A stretch of DNA of 35,401 bases, taken from assembly GCA_018969585.1 (NCBI GenBank), contig JAGWYB010000012.1, positions 1 through 35,401 of the forward strand, written 5' to 3'. This DNA comes from Actinomycetales bacterium (GTDB lineage Bacteria > Actinomycetota > Actinomycetes > Nanopelagicales > Nanopelagicaceae). The notes under the pieces are model-generated. The model searched no databases and was not told the DNA's origin. It saw nothing but the letters and a program-made list of their open reading frames with translations. Positions 20,237 through 28,146 of this stretch are shown piece after piece. Both the position numbers and the translations under genes were made by a program. The first letter of the stretch is position 1. Every line of letters starts with the position of its first letter.

Positions 20237-21528
20237 CAAAGTTGTGCGATTCGATTAGTAACGTCTTTTTGCAGCTGAGAAAAATCCAATTTAGTGGAGC
20301 GATAATCTTCAACAACTTGTTCGCCATCAACAAATACATCACTTACATCAGATCGTCCAGCAGCAAAAACTAATTGCGCAAATAGATTATGAATCGGAAT
20401 TAAATGTGGACTATTTAATTCAACTGCGATGATATCCGCTCGTTTTCCAACCTCTAAACTTCCAATCGAATCGGCCATGCCAAGTCCTCGGGCACCTTCA
20501 ATTGTGGCCATTCGGAAAATTCGCTCGGCATCTAAATTTTGCGGCCCACTATTTTGGGCAATTAAGTAGCCCGCCAAGCGCATAACTGGCCACATATCTA
20601 AATCATTGCTGGAGGAGCAACCATCTGTGCCAAGAGCAACGGTAATTCCGTGCTTGAGATATTTGGTGACATCGGCGATGCCGCTAGCAAGTTTTAAATT
20701 GCTGCCTGGACAATGCGCAACCGCCGCATTACCACTCATCTCTGCGAGGTCAGAGTCACTCAAGTGCACGCCGTGCCCATATACACAACGTCGATTGAGC
20801 AGACCTGAATCTTTAAGAATGTCGGTCGGAGTTCTTGAGTATCGCGTTGCTACATCTTCATTTTCTCGGTTGTTTTCAGAGATATGGATATGAATATTGG
20901 CATTAATCTCATTAGCAAGAGCTGCAATCTCGGATAGATGATCCGGAGAGCAGGTATAAGTTGCGTGCGGCATCAAATAAATCGGAACTTTTGGCCCACC
21001 AATTTTCCCTAATTTATCTGGCCAACTTTTTGCGAATTCAATTCGCGCAGGCCACTCCATTCCATCTAAACCAGGAAAGTCGAAGAAGATAGGACCCGCT
21101 ACATGCCGTAAACCAGCAGCTACTGCGCCGCGATGAGTATCTTCTGGGAAAAGATACATATCCAGCGTTGTTGTCGTTCCACTAAGCAGCGCCTCTAGCG
21201 CGCCGAGTTTGGTTCCTAGTTCGGCAGTAGAACCATCCATAATCGCGCCCTCAGCGGCCCAAACTCTCTCTAAGAAACCTTGTAGATCGACACCTTCTGC
21301 GTATCCGCGCAAAAGCGTCATCGCTAAATGGGTATGAGTATTTACCAAACCAGGAGCAATTAATTTCCCACTCGCGTCATAATTTATGGCGCCATTTAGT
21401 TGGGACTTGGATATTTCGACTATCTCGCCAGCTCGTATTCCAATTGAATAATTCTCAAGTACTTCACCAGAGCTATTACATGTTACGAGATATCTAGCAT
21501 TGTTAATTGCTAGATCTAACTCAGGCAT
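20236..21528 (-). CDS. Amidohydrolase, probable 5'-methylthioadenosine/S-adenosylhomocysteine/adenosine deaminase
   Basis: A 430-residue metal-dependent deaminase of the TRZ/ATZ (MtaD) group. Metal ligands are His65 and His67 in 'NTHTHL', His in 'MPHATYTCSPDHL', His-Ile-Ser-Glu in 'HIHISENN', 'YGHGVHL', and Asp in 'LGTDGCSSSNDLDMW'. Relatives remove the 6-amino group from the adenine of MTA, SAH, adenosine or 5'-deoxyadenosine. The exact substrate cannot be read by eye, and guanine or cytosine-type deaminases are alternatives. It overlaps the MTIP-like phosphorylase gene by 8 nt, which fits a deaminate-then-phosphorolyse route. ATG 21528 matches the family start; the track's upstream extension does not. 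Confidence 0.88.
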   Translation of the reverse strand: MPELDLAINNARYLVTCNSSGEVLENYSIGIRAGEIVEISKSQLNGAINYDASGKLIAPGLVNTHTHLAMTLLRGYAEGVDLQGFLERVWAAEGAIMDGSTAELGTKLGALEALLSGTTTTLDMYLFPEDTHRGAVAAGLRHVAGPIFFDFPGLDGMEWPARIEFAKSWPDKLGKIGGPKVPIYLMPHATYTCSPDHLSEIAALANEINANIHIHISENNRENEDVATRYSRTPTDILKDSGLLNRRCVYGHGVHLSDSDLAEMSGNAAVAHCPGSNLKLASGIADVTKYLKHGITVALGTDGCSSSNDLDMWPVMRLAGYLIAQNSGPQNLDAERIFRMATIEGARGLGMADSIGSLEVGKRADIIAVELNSPHLIPIHNLFAQLVFAAGRSDVSDVFVDGEQVVEDYRSTKLDFSQLQKDVTNRIAQL

Positions 21529-22270
21529 ATATCGACACCAATTCGGGAAGGGCCGCTTCAATAACACTTAAAGTCTTAGCCTTACCTTGAACTAGTACAT
21601 CTTTAATATCATCCTCGCTGATCTCACCATCAAATAAGCCGGCGGCCGGATTTACGATCAGCGCAATGGCAGCGTAAGGAACTCCTATTTCTCTAGCTAG
21701 AGCAGCTTCTGGACAGCCAGTCATTCCAACGACAGTTGCGCCTGCAAGTGCGGCAAACCGAATCTCAGCGGGAGTCTCAAATCTCGGGCCATTAAAACCT
21801 GCGTAAATACCACCTTCTCTAAGCGGGATTCCTATTTTCTTAGCTCCATTGCTTAGCGCTGTCCGCACAGTTTTTGAATAGACATTTGTCATATCTATAT
21901 GTCGCACGCCATCTTCGCCATCAAAAAAAGTACTTATTCGTCCGGAAGTGAAGTCAACGAAATCTTCAATTAACGTGAGGTCACCTGGGGCAAGAGTGGT
22001 ATCGACTCCGCCGACTACATTAATCGCGATAATCGCGGAGACTTCTTGATCTTTTAACGCCTGGATATTCGCTCGATAATTTATTTTATGCGGGGGGATT
22101 GAGTGACCACCGCCGTGTCTTGTAAGAAAAACTAATTCAGCGCCTTGCCATTGACCGATAGTAATTTCCGCTTCTCCATAACGAGTATTAATTCGTTTAG
22201 GAGAATTTCCAGATAGAGCTGGCAGGTCATAAAAACCAGTCCCAGCTAGGAGCGCAATCCGGCAACTCAA
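21521..22270 (-). CDS. MTA/MTI phosphorylase family, probable S-methyl-5'-thioinosine phosphorylase
   Basis: A 249-residue nucleoside phosphorylase of the MTAP/PNP family. The phosphate-site 'FLTRHGGGHSIPPHKINYRA' (in part), 'INVVGG', 'GPRFETPAEIR' and 'GMTGCPEAALARE' are visible. Canonical MTA phosphorylases carry an adenine-recognition Asp after 'VTDYD'; here the segment reads 'ALIVNPAAG' with an Asn. That is the pattern of MTI/hypoxanthine-type enzymes such as Pseudomonas MTIP, and suits the adjacent deaminase. The product would be methylthioribose 1-phosphate (or 5-deoxyribose or ribose 1-phosphate). The start is TTG at 22270, whose TTGA overlaps the ATPase stop; no other start fits the family N-terminus. 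Confidence 0.88.
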   Translation of the reverse strand: MSCRIALLAGTGFYDLPALSGNSPKRINTRYGEAEITIGQWQGAELVFLTRHGGGHSIPPHKINYRANIQALKDQEVSAIIAINVVGGVDTTLAPGDLTLIEDFVDFTSGRISTFFDGEDGVRHIDMTNVYSKTVRTALSNGAKKIGIPLREGGIYAGFNGPRFETPAEIRFAALAGATVVGMTGCPEAALAREIGVPYAAIALIVNPAAGLFDGEISEDDIKDVLVQGKAKTLSVIEAALPELVSIYA

Positions 22271-23775
22271 GCGTTTGAACCTGCCATCAACCGGCCAATT
22301 TCGGCTCGGTCAGCGCTCTTCGAATCAAATGTCGCCACGATTTTGCCACCATAGATAACAGCTATGCGATCAGAAAGCGATAGAACTTCATCTAATTCGG
22401 CAGATACCAAAAGAATTGCTGATCCTTTGTCCCGGGCAGCAATCAACTGATTATGGATAAATTCTATTGATCCAACATCGACACCGCGCGTGGGTTGAGC
22501 GGCTACAACTACTTTTTTGTTTTGACTCAATTCTCGAGCAACTACCGTTTTCTGCTTATTTCCACCGGAGAGTGAACTTGCGGGTAAATTGGGCGACGGA
22601 GTTCGTATGTCATAACTTGCTACCAAAGTGATTCCATTTTTTGCAATTGCATCATGATTTCTTATCCAGCCTTTTGCAAAAGGCGCTTTATCAAAGGTGT
22701 TTAAAATTAAATTATCCGCAATTGAATAACTTGAAACAAGCCCATGCTTCTCGCGATCCTCTGGGATATGTGAAATACCTGCGTCATGCGCTGCACGTGG
22801 CGAGAGATTCGGTAGCTCAACCCCTTCAATGAATACAGTCCCACCGACTCGATTTCTCATACCGCAGATTGCTTCAACTAATTCACGTTGACCATTTCCC
22901 TCAACACCAGCTACTCCGAGAATTTCACCGGACCTTACTTCTAGCGAGAGACCGCGGACCGCTTCCAATTTTCGATCATCTAACACTTGTAAATCAGTTA
23001 CTTTAAGGGCGGGGGCAGCTGGCTTTGCTTGTGATTTTTCTACTCGCAAAACAACTTCTCTACCAACCATCATCTGAGCAAGTTGCGCCTCTCCGCTTTG
23101 CTTGGGGGAAGTAGTTCCAACTAATTTACCATTGCGCAATACAACGACTCGGTCTGCTACCGCCATTACTTCACGTAATTTATGAGTGATGAAAAGAATT
23201 CCAACGCCACGTTTTGCAAGATTGCGTAGCACATCAAGTAGTTCGTCGGTTTCCTGCGGTGTCAAAACCGCTGTTGGTTCATCAAGAATCAAAAGTTTAA
23301 CGTCGCGTCGCAGAGCCTTAAGAATTTCAACTCGTTGTGCCATTCCGACTGGTAAATCCTCGATAATTGCATCTGGATCTACATCAAGACCATATCTCTC
23401 AGAAATAGCCTTTGCAGCGTTGCGAGCTTCTTTCATCTGAATCACACCAAGTTTTCTTGGCTCATCACCAAGTATCAGGTTTTCAGTAACGCTCATGACT
23501 GGAACTAACTGGAAATGCTGATGAACCATGCCAATTCCATTAGCGATAGCGCTTGCTGTATCACCTGGTTCAATAACTTTCCCATTGATTCGAATTACAC
23601 CCGAGTCAGGCTTTACGAGACCAAAAACTGATTTCACTAGAGTCGATTTGCCAGCACCATTTTCTCCGAGAAGCGCAACGATTTCGCCAGGGGCAACTTC
23701 CAATGAAATTTCGTCATTTGCCTTAACTTGTCCAAAACTCTTACTAACTTTTTCTATCTCCAGGAGATTTGTCAC
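22267..23775 (-). CDS. Nucleoside (BMP-type) ABC importer, double ATP-binding protein
   Basis: A 502-residue protein with two ABC domains, like NupA/YufO of nucleoside importers and RbsA. The first domain has 'GENGAGKST', a degenerate signature 'LPVGMAQRVEIL' and 'LLILDEPTAVL'. The second has a degenerate Walker A 'GVEGNGQRE', a good signature 'LSGGNKQK' and 'VVVAAQPTRGVD', in which the catalytic Glu is Gln. This asymmetry is normal for the family: one composite site is active. The start is GTG 23775, with AAGGAG 5 nt ahead, and overlaps the permease stop by 4 nt. Confidence 0.95.
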   Translation of the reverse strand: MTNLLEIEKVSKSFGQVKANDEISLEVAPGEIVALLGENGAGKSTLVKSVFGLVKPDSGVIRINGKVIEPGDTASAIANGIGMVHQHFQLVPVMSVTENLILGDEPRKLGVIQMKEARNAAKAISERYGLDVDPDAIIEDLPVGMAQRVEILKALRRDVKLLILDEPTAVLTPQETDELLDVLRNLAKRGVGILFITHKLREVMAVADRVVVLRNGKLVGTTSPKQSGEAQLAQMMVGREVVLRVEKSQAKPAAPALKVTDLQVLDDRKLEAVRGLSLEVRSGEILGVAGVEGNGQRELVEAICGMRNRVGGTVFIEGVELPNLSPRAAHDAGISHIPEDREKHGLVSSYSIADNLILNTFDKAPFAKGWIRNHDAIAKNGITLVASYDIRTPSPNLPASSLSGGNKQKTVVARELSQNKKVVVAAQPTRGVDVGSIEFIHNQLIAARDKGSAILLVSAELDEVLSLSDRIAVIYGGKIVATFDSKSADRAEIGRLMAGSNA

Positions 23776-24752
23776 GCTTTCTCCTTCTCGTAAGGAATTC
23801 CTTCTGCGGCCGGAGGACGAACTTTTCCTGCGGAGATTGCAAGAATGACTATCGTTAGAACGTAAGGCAGGATATTTATGAATTGCTGGGGAATCTCGAC
23901 TACCTCATCTATCATCAATTGGCTAGTTACTGCTTGTGCTAAACCAAAGAAAAGTGCCGCAGCAAAAGCGCCGAGTGGATTCCACCTTCCAAAGATCATG
24001 ATGGCAAGAGCTGTAAATCCCTTGCCTGCGGTGAATCCACGTTCGAAAATTCCGACTGCTTCGAGAGACAAATACGCACCAGCGAGACCACCAATTCCAC
24101 CCGCAATGGTTACGTTTATATATCGCAATTTGATTACTGAAACTCCGGCAGTATCTGCGCTGGAAGGATATTCGCCCACCGCACGAGAACGAAGTCCCCA
24201 AGAAGTTTTATAGAGTGCAAACCAGAGGGCAACTACTATAAAGATGCCGAAGTATGTAATTGGACCGTGGAATGAAAGTATTGCGCCAGCAATTGGGATA
24301 TCACTAAGAATTGGAATTTCAATGGGAGAAAGTGTTCCTGCAATTGAATAATTCTGACGGTAAAGGAAAGAGGTAAGGCCTGCTGCCAGTATGTTAAGAA
24401 TTACTCCAGCGATTATTTGATCCATTTTCCACGAAATCGCCATCAGCGCAAGAAGTAATCCCATCATCGACCCAGTGAAAATACCAACTAGCACTCCCAA
24501 AACTGTGTCTTTGAAAATTGCCCCCAAGAAGAAAGCTGTAAACGCGGATATCAACATGGTGCCCTCAATGCCAATATTTACGATTCCGGTTCGTTCGCAC
24601 ATAACGCCAACCATCGCCGCTAATGCCAGAGGTAAAGCAAGTTGGATAGCTGAAAAAGAAACAGAAGTGGCAACTATCCCATTTTGAGCGTAAAAATAAG
24701 CGAAGACTAAAACTAAGCCAACAATGAGTGGATATCGAGTTTTGAGTCTCAT
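23772..24752 (-). CDS. Nucleoside ABC importer permease 2
   Basis: A 326-residue permease of the BPD_transp_2 family with about eight to ten helices. 'LALAAMVGVMCERTGIVNIGIEGTML' (in part) is the family N-terminal motif, and 'AVGEYPSSADTAGVS' with 'AGAYLSLE' marks the coupling region. It pairs with the adjacent permease to form the channel of a nucleoside importer (NupB/NupC or YufP/YufQ type). Its ATG shares one base with the stop of permease 1 (TGATG), and its 3' end overlaps the ATPase gene by 4 nt. Confidence 0.94.
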   Translation of the reverse strand: MRLKTRYPLIVGLVLVFAYFYAQNGIVATSVSFSAIQLALPLALAAMVGVMCERTGIVNIGIEGTMLISAFTAFFLGAIFKDTVLGVLVGIFTGSMMGLLLALMAISWKMDQIIAGVILNILAAGLTSFLYRQNYSIAGTLSPIEIPILSDIPIAGAILSFHGPITYFGIFIVVALWFALYKTSWGLRSRAVGEYPSSADTAGVSVIKLRYINVTIAGGIGGLAGAYLSLEAVGIFERGFTAGKGFTALAIMIFGRWNPLGAFAAALFFGLAQAVTSQLMIDEVVEIPQQFINILPYVLTIVILAISAGKVRPPAAEGIPYEKEKA

Positions 24753-25801
24753 CAGTTACTCCATCCGCTCGTAATCGCAACGTTTTCGTGTCGACGTTTC
24801 AACAAGCGTGCAAGTAGTGGAGCGGTCACAAAAAATAAAATTAATGCAAGTAGTAGATCGACTATTTCTGGAGACACTCCTGTTTTGAATTGAACTGTGG
24901 ATCCCGACGCTCGCATGCCACCAATTAAAATAGCCGCAGGTATGACTCCGAGAGGATTTCCTCGACCAAGAAGAGCTACTGTAATTCCATCAAAGCCAAG
25001 ACCCGCGTTGAAAGCCGGCTCAAATCTTCCTGTGATACTAAGAGTTTCAATTGCGCCTGCGATTCCGGCAATGGAACCACCTACAAGCATGCTCAATATT
25101 GTTACGCGCTTAACTGATATTCCGGCATACCATCCAGCATTACGGTTTCTGCCGATTGTTTCAATGCGAAAGCCCGTCGTTGTATTTCTCAGTAACCACC
25201 AGAGCGCGATAGAGAATGCAATTGCGATGAAGAATCCGAAGGGAAGTCCAAATATGTCAGGGATACGTGCCGAATCTTGAATCGCGGGCGTTCTCGTAAG
25301 CGGCTGATCTGGCTCTTTAAATGGCGTGCTCGCCAAATAGTCGGCAATTGCAATCACCATGCTATTCAGCATGATTGTCGTAATGACCTCATGTACACCG
25401 CGATAAGCCTTAAGGGCTCCTGCGATAAAAGCAACTAGGGCCCCAAAAGTTGCTCCGAACAAAAGTGCTAAAGGAATATGAATCAACGTTGGAAGTCCAA
25501 CAAAGTAATAACCAGCCCAGGCTGAAGCGAGCGCTCCAGAGATGAGCTGTCCTTGGGCGCCGATATTAAATAGGCCAGCTCGAAGGCAGATAGCCACTGC
25601 CAATCCGCTTAAAATTAAAGGTGTCGCTTTTGCAAGCGTTACAGAAATTCCATCAAATGAGAGAAATGCAGTTTCAAATAGGACTTCATATGTGTAAAGC
25701 GGATTAATTCCCTGGACCGCAATCATAATTCCACCAAAAAACATAGCAACCAAAACCGATAGGAGTGGGATTAATACGCCAGAGAGAGGTAATCGCTTCA
25801 T
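24752..25801 (-). CDS. Nucleoside ABC importer permease 1
   Basis: A 349-residue permease with about nine or ten helices. 'AICLRAGLFNIGAQGQ' is the BPD_transp_2 motif, and 'GVHEVITTIMLNSMV' and 'IGRNRNAGWYAGI' form the cytoplasmic coupling helix region. This is the longer partner, as in NupB/YufP. It is separated from bmpA by 82 nt holding a strong hairpin, and has only a weak AGGA ahead. TAGGAT, 9 nt before its ATG, could be a secondary -10 element, but no convincing -35 accompanies it. Confidence 0.94.
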   Translation of the reverse strand: MKRLPLSGVLIPLLSVLVAMFFGGIMIAVQGINPLYTYEVLFETAFLSFDGISVTLAKATPLILSGLAVAICLRAGLFNIGAQGQLISGALASAWAGYYFVGLPTLIHIPLALLFGATFGALVAFIAGALKAYRGVHEVITTIMLNSMVIAIADYLASTPFKEPDQPLTRTPAIQDSARIPDIFGLPFGFFIAIAFSIALWWLLRNTTTGFRIETIGRNRNAGWYAGISVKRVTILSMLVGGSIAGIAGAIETLSITGRFEPAFNAGLGFDGITVALLGRGNPLGVIPAAILIGGMRASGSTVQFKTGVSPEIVDLLLALILFFVTAPLLARLLKRRHENVAITSGWSN

Positions 25802-25814
25802 TCGCCAACTATCC

Positions 25815-25826
25815 TAGTAATTACTA
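25815..25826. repeat. 12-bp perfect palindrome TAGTAATTACTA
   Basis: It lies between the intercistronic hairpin and the start of permease 1. Bases are fully symmetric. It could be a regulator site or an incidental AT palindrome; nothing more can be said. Confidence 0.3.
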
Positions 25827-25832
25827 AGTGAT

Positions 25833-25870
25833 AAAGGAATGGGAGGTGCAAGAGCACCTCCCATTCCTTT
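25833..25870 (-). terminator. Intercistronic hairpin between bmpA and permease 1 (attenuator or mRNA stabiliser)
   Basis: A perfect 17-bp inverted repeat (AAAGGAATGGGAGGTGC and its complement) with a 4-nt loop begins 13 nt after the bmpA stop. The transcript's three terminal Us belong to the stem, and there is no long U-tract on the minus strand. Partial termination or 3'-end protection is therefore likelier than full termination, giving more binding protein than permease. Confidence 0.7.
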
Positions 25871-25883
25871 TCTATTTACTTCC

Positions 25884-26921
25884 TTAGAGTTTCACTCCAG
25901 TTGGTACGGATCCATCTAGTACCTGAGGAGTAATTGCCGCTACCTTGTCTTTGATTTCCTGAGCAATCTTGGAGTCGAAGTCGTGGTAAGGCGCAAGACC
26001 GACTTCACCGAAGAAGTTTCCTCCGGCTATCGATCCATCTTTAGCAGCTTCAATTAGAGCTGCTACACCCTTGTCAATCAACTTCATTGCTGAGGTGACC
26101 AAGCATGGTTGAGCTTCTGGCAAAGTTCCCCATTGATCTGCGTCTACACCGATGCAATATGCACCCGGTGTTTGCGCAATCTGGAGAAGCGCTCCGTTAC
26201 CTGTGTTTCCGCCAGCACCGAAGATCACATCAAAGCCCTGAGAGAGCATCTGCTTTGCAGTTGCTCCACCCCAAGCTGGATCGTTGAATGCGTTATCTGG
26301 AGCGTGGTAGACCAGTTTTGTCTCTGGGTAATCTTTTCCGAGTTCATTAGCAGCGTAAGCAACGCCGTTTCGGAAACCTTCACCGAAGTAACGAACTGGT
26401 GGAACTGTGTCGGTTCCTAGAACCGCACCAGTCTTTCCACTAGTTGTGATTTGTCCCGCGAGATATCCAGCTAAGAAGCCTGCTTTATCTTCAGGGAAAA
26501 CTAGACCAGTCAAATTTGGAACTGCAGCTCCTTGGAACTGGTCAACTCCAATAAATTTGATATCTGGATATTGTGCAGCTGCAGTTGACATCGCTTCGGC
26601 CATCAAGAATCCGACGCCAATAATTACGTTATAACCGTTTTCTGCAAACTGTCCAATGTTTGTTGCATAATCTTTTGGATCAACAGTCTCGATATATTTC
26701 GCGAAACCGCCAACCGCTGTGGCGCCAGCTTGGGCACCTTCCCATGCGGACTGGTTGAAGGACTTGTCATCTACCTTTCCGGTGTCTGTTACAAGACCGA
26801 TGCAGAATGCATTTTCAGAACCGCAATCAGCCTCAGATGTCGCAGAGTCGCTGCTGCAGGCAGCTAATCCGAACAACGCAAGGCTTAACGCTGCGGCGAT
26901 TGCCGCAAGACGCTTTAACAT
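25884..26921 (-). CDS. bmpA: BMP family nucleoside-binding lipoprotein
   Basis: A 345-residue substrate-binding protein. The lipoprotein signal is 'MLKRLAAIAAALSLALFGLAAC', with the lipobox LAAC and Cys22 as lipidation site. The mature BMP/PnrA-like domain has 'GLVTDTGKVDDKSFNQSAWEGA' (in part), 'DQFQG', 'FGAGGNTGNGAL' and 'GVDADQW'. Family members bind purine and pyrimidine nucleosides for ABC import. It is the first gene of the operon and has AGAGGAG 4 nt ahead of the ATG. The spacer upstream holds two palindromes. Confidence 0.95.
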   Translation of the reverse strand: MLKRLAAIAAALSLALFGLAACSSDSATSEADCGSENAFCIGLVTDTGKVDDKSFNQSAWEGAQAGATAVGGFAKYIETVDPKDYATNIGQFAENGYNVIIGVGFLMAEAMSTAAAQYPDIKFIGVDQFQGAAVPNLTGLVFPEDKAGFLAGYLAGQITTSGKTGAVLGTDTVPPVRYFGEGFRNGVAYAANELGKDYPETKLVYHAPDNAFNDPAWGGATAKQMLSQGFDVIFGAGGNTGNGALLQIAQTPGAYCIGVDADQWGTLPEAQPCLVTSAMKLIDKGVAALIEAAKDGSIAGGNFFGEVGLAPYHDFDSKIAQEIKDKVAAITPQVLDGSVPTGVKL

Positions 26922-26940
26922 GTGTCTCCTCTCAAAGTTT

Positions 26941-26956
26941 CTAGCAGAATTGCTAG
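26941..26956. promoter_or_regulatory. Inverted repeat CTAGCA-N4-TGCTAG upstream of bmpA
   Basis: Six-base perfect arms, 20-35 nt before the bmpA ATG. If the promoter proposed at 26966-26994 is right, this element lies at the very 5' end of the transcript, as a second operator or a small leader hairpin. Confidence 0.4.
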
Positions 26957-26965
26957 CTAGTTTTC

Positions 26966-26994
26966 ACTAGAAAATCGATCGATTTATCAACCAA
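26966..26994 (-). promoter_or_regulatory. Possible bmpA promoter with a palindrome in its spacer
   Basis: On the minus strand TTGGTT (26989-26994), a 17-nt spacer and TCTAGT (26966-26971). The spacer contains the 14-bp perfect palindrome AAATCGATCGATTT (26972-26985). A repressor bound there would block RNA polymerase directly. Both hexamers are imperfect. Confidence 0.4.
26972..26985. promoter_or_regulatory. 14-bp perfect palindrome AAATCGATCGATTT, candidate operator of the nucleoside island
   Basis: It is fully symmetric over 14 bases and lies 51-64 nt before bmpA, in the 214-nt divergent gap with mtnA. The rest of that gap (26995-27110) holds no gene or clear signal that I can see. No regulator gene lies in the island, so the binding protein is unknown. 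Confidence 0.45.
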
Positions 26995-27123
26995 TGTGGG
27001 GAGCCATCTGTTGACTGCCGGAATCCTATCTCTCGGGAATTACCTAACTGGAGACGACTCGAACCTGCCCGTGGTCGTTTTCATCACGAATAAGTAACGT
27101 TCCTGAACCTTCAAGGCAAGGTT

Positions 27124-27135
27124 TAGGCTACGAGC
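27124..27135 (+). promoter_or_regulatory. Leaderless -10 element of mtnA
   Basis: TAGGCT (27124-27129) stands exactly 6 nt before the mtnA ATG, and no Shine-Dalgarno is present. I could not find a good -35 at the expected distance. Confidence 0.45.
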
Positions 27136-28146
27136 ATGCGAACCATCGCCTGGCGGGAAGAAAACGGCGGCTTTATCCAATTGCTTGATCAAAGGCGTTT
27201 ACCAGAAAGCGCAACGCAACTTGATGTGACAAGTAATGAAGAGTTAATTAATGCAATTCAAAATCTTGCAGTTCGTGGAGCGCCAGCCCTAGGTGTTGCC
27301 GGCGCACTTGGGGTTGCATTAATCGCGCATAGAGCGGAATCGGAATCTTGGAGTAAAGACGACATCGAACGAGCAATTTCACAACTACGAGAGGCTCGCC
27401 CAACTGCCGTGAATCTTGCTTGGGGCGTTGACTTGGCTAAGGGTCAATTCACGAACGGTCCAGCCGCTGTTCTAAAGCTTGCTCTCAAACTGGCCGAAGA
27501 CGACGCTAAATCTTGTCGTGAAATGGGAAGAATCGGTGCAGATTATTTAATTGAGAAATTAGGTAAAAAGAAACTGCGAATTCTCACCCACTGTAATACC
27601 GGAGCTTTAGCAACTACGGAGTGGGGAACCGCGCTGGGTGTTGTTAGAGAGCTGCACTCTCGCAAATTAATCGAGGAAGTTTTTGCAGACGAAACCCGTC
27701 CGCTACTACAAGGTTCAAGATTGACTGCTTGGGAGTTGGCGCAAGCGGGAATTCCATATCGAATACTTCCAGATGGCGCCGCTGCCAGCGCCCTCTTCTC
27801 CGGATTGATTGATGCGGTGCTTATTGGCGCAGATCGCATCGCAAGAAATGGCGATAGCGCAAATAAAATTGGTTCACTCTCGGTTGCGGTAGCAGCAAGC
27901 CAAGTTGCAGTTCCATTTCTAGTTGTAGCACCTGAATCCACGGTAGATCGCAATATCGAATCTGGCGAGCATATTGAAATTGAATTTCGCTCAGATTCTG
28001 AAGTTACAACTTTTGCAGGCGTAAATATTGCGCCAGCAGGTTCGGAGACTTATAACCCCGCCTTTGATGTGACACCCGCAAGATATATAACCGCTGTGGT
28101 CACAGATAAAAAGGTTTATCGAGTAAAAGATGGCGAAGCGCTATGA
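27136..28146 (+). CDS. mtnA: MtnA family methylthioribose-1-phosphate (or 5-deoxyribose-1-phosphate) isomerase
   Basis: A 336-residue aldose-1-phosphate isomerase of the eIF2B-like family. 'AVRGAPALGV' binds phosphate, Cys153 in 'THCNTGALAT' and Asp233 in 'IGADRIARNGD' are the catalytic pair, and 'YNPAFDVTPARYI' is the C-terminal signature. MtnA turns methylthioribose 1-phosphate into methylthioribulose 1-phosphate; some relatives prefer 5-deoxyribose 1-phosphate. None of the classical methionine salvage genes (mtnB, mtnC, mtnD) follows. Instead its ATGA overlaps an aldolase/dehydrogenase fusion, pointing to carbon disposal via DHAP. It is divergent from the nucleoside importer operon. Confidence 0.94.
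   Translation: MRTIAWREENGGFIQLLDQRRLPESATQLDVTSNEELINAIQNLAVRGAPALGVAGALGVALIAHRAESESWSKDDIERAISQLREARPTAVNLAWGVDLAKGQFTNGPAAVLKLALKLAEDDAKSCREMGRIGADYLIEKLGKKKLRILTHCNTGALATTEWGTALGVVRELHSRKLIEEVFADETRPLLQGSRLTAWELAQAGIPYRILPDGAAASALFSGLIDAVLIGADRIARNGDSANKIGSLSVAVAASQVAVPFLVVAPESTVDRNIESGEHIEIEFRSDSEVTTFAGVNIAPAGSETYNPAFDVTPARYITAVVTDKKVYRVKDGEAL

Noticed and set aside
27056-27065. GGTTCGAGTC on the minus strand, like a tRNA T-loop
   Set aside because: The flanking bases do not form a T-stem, and no D-arm, anticodon arm or acceptor stem can be drawn around it. Treated as chance or at most a remnant.
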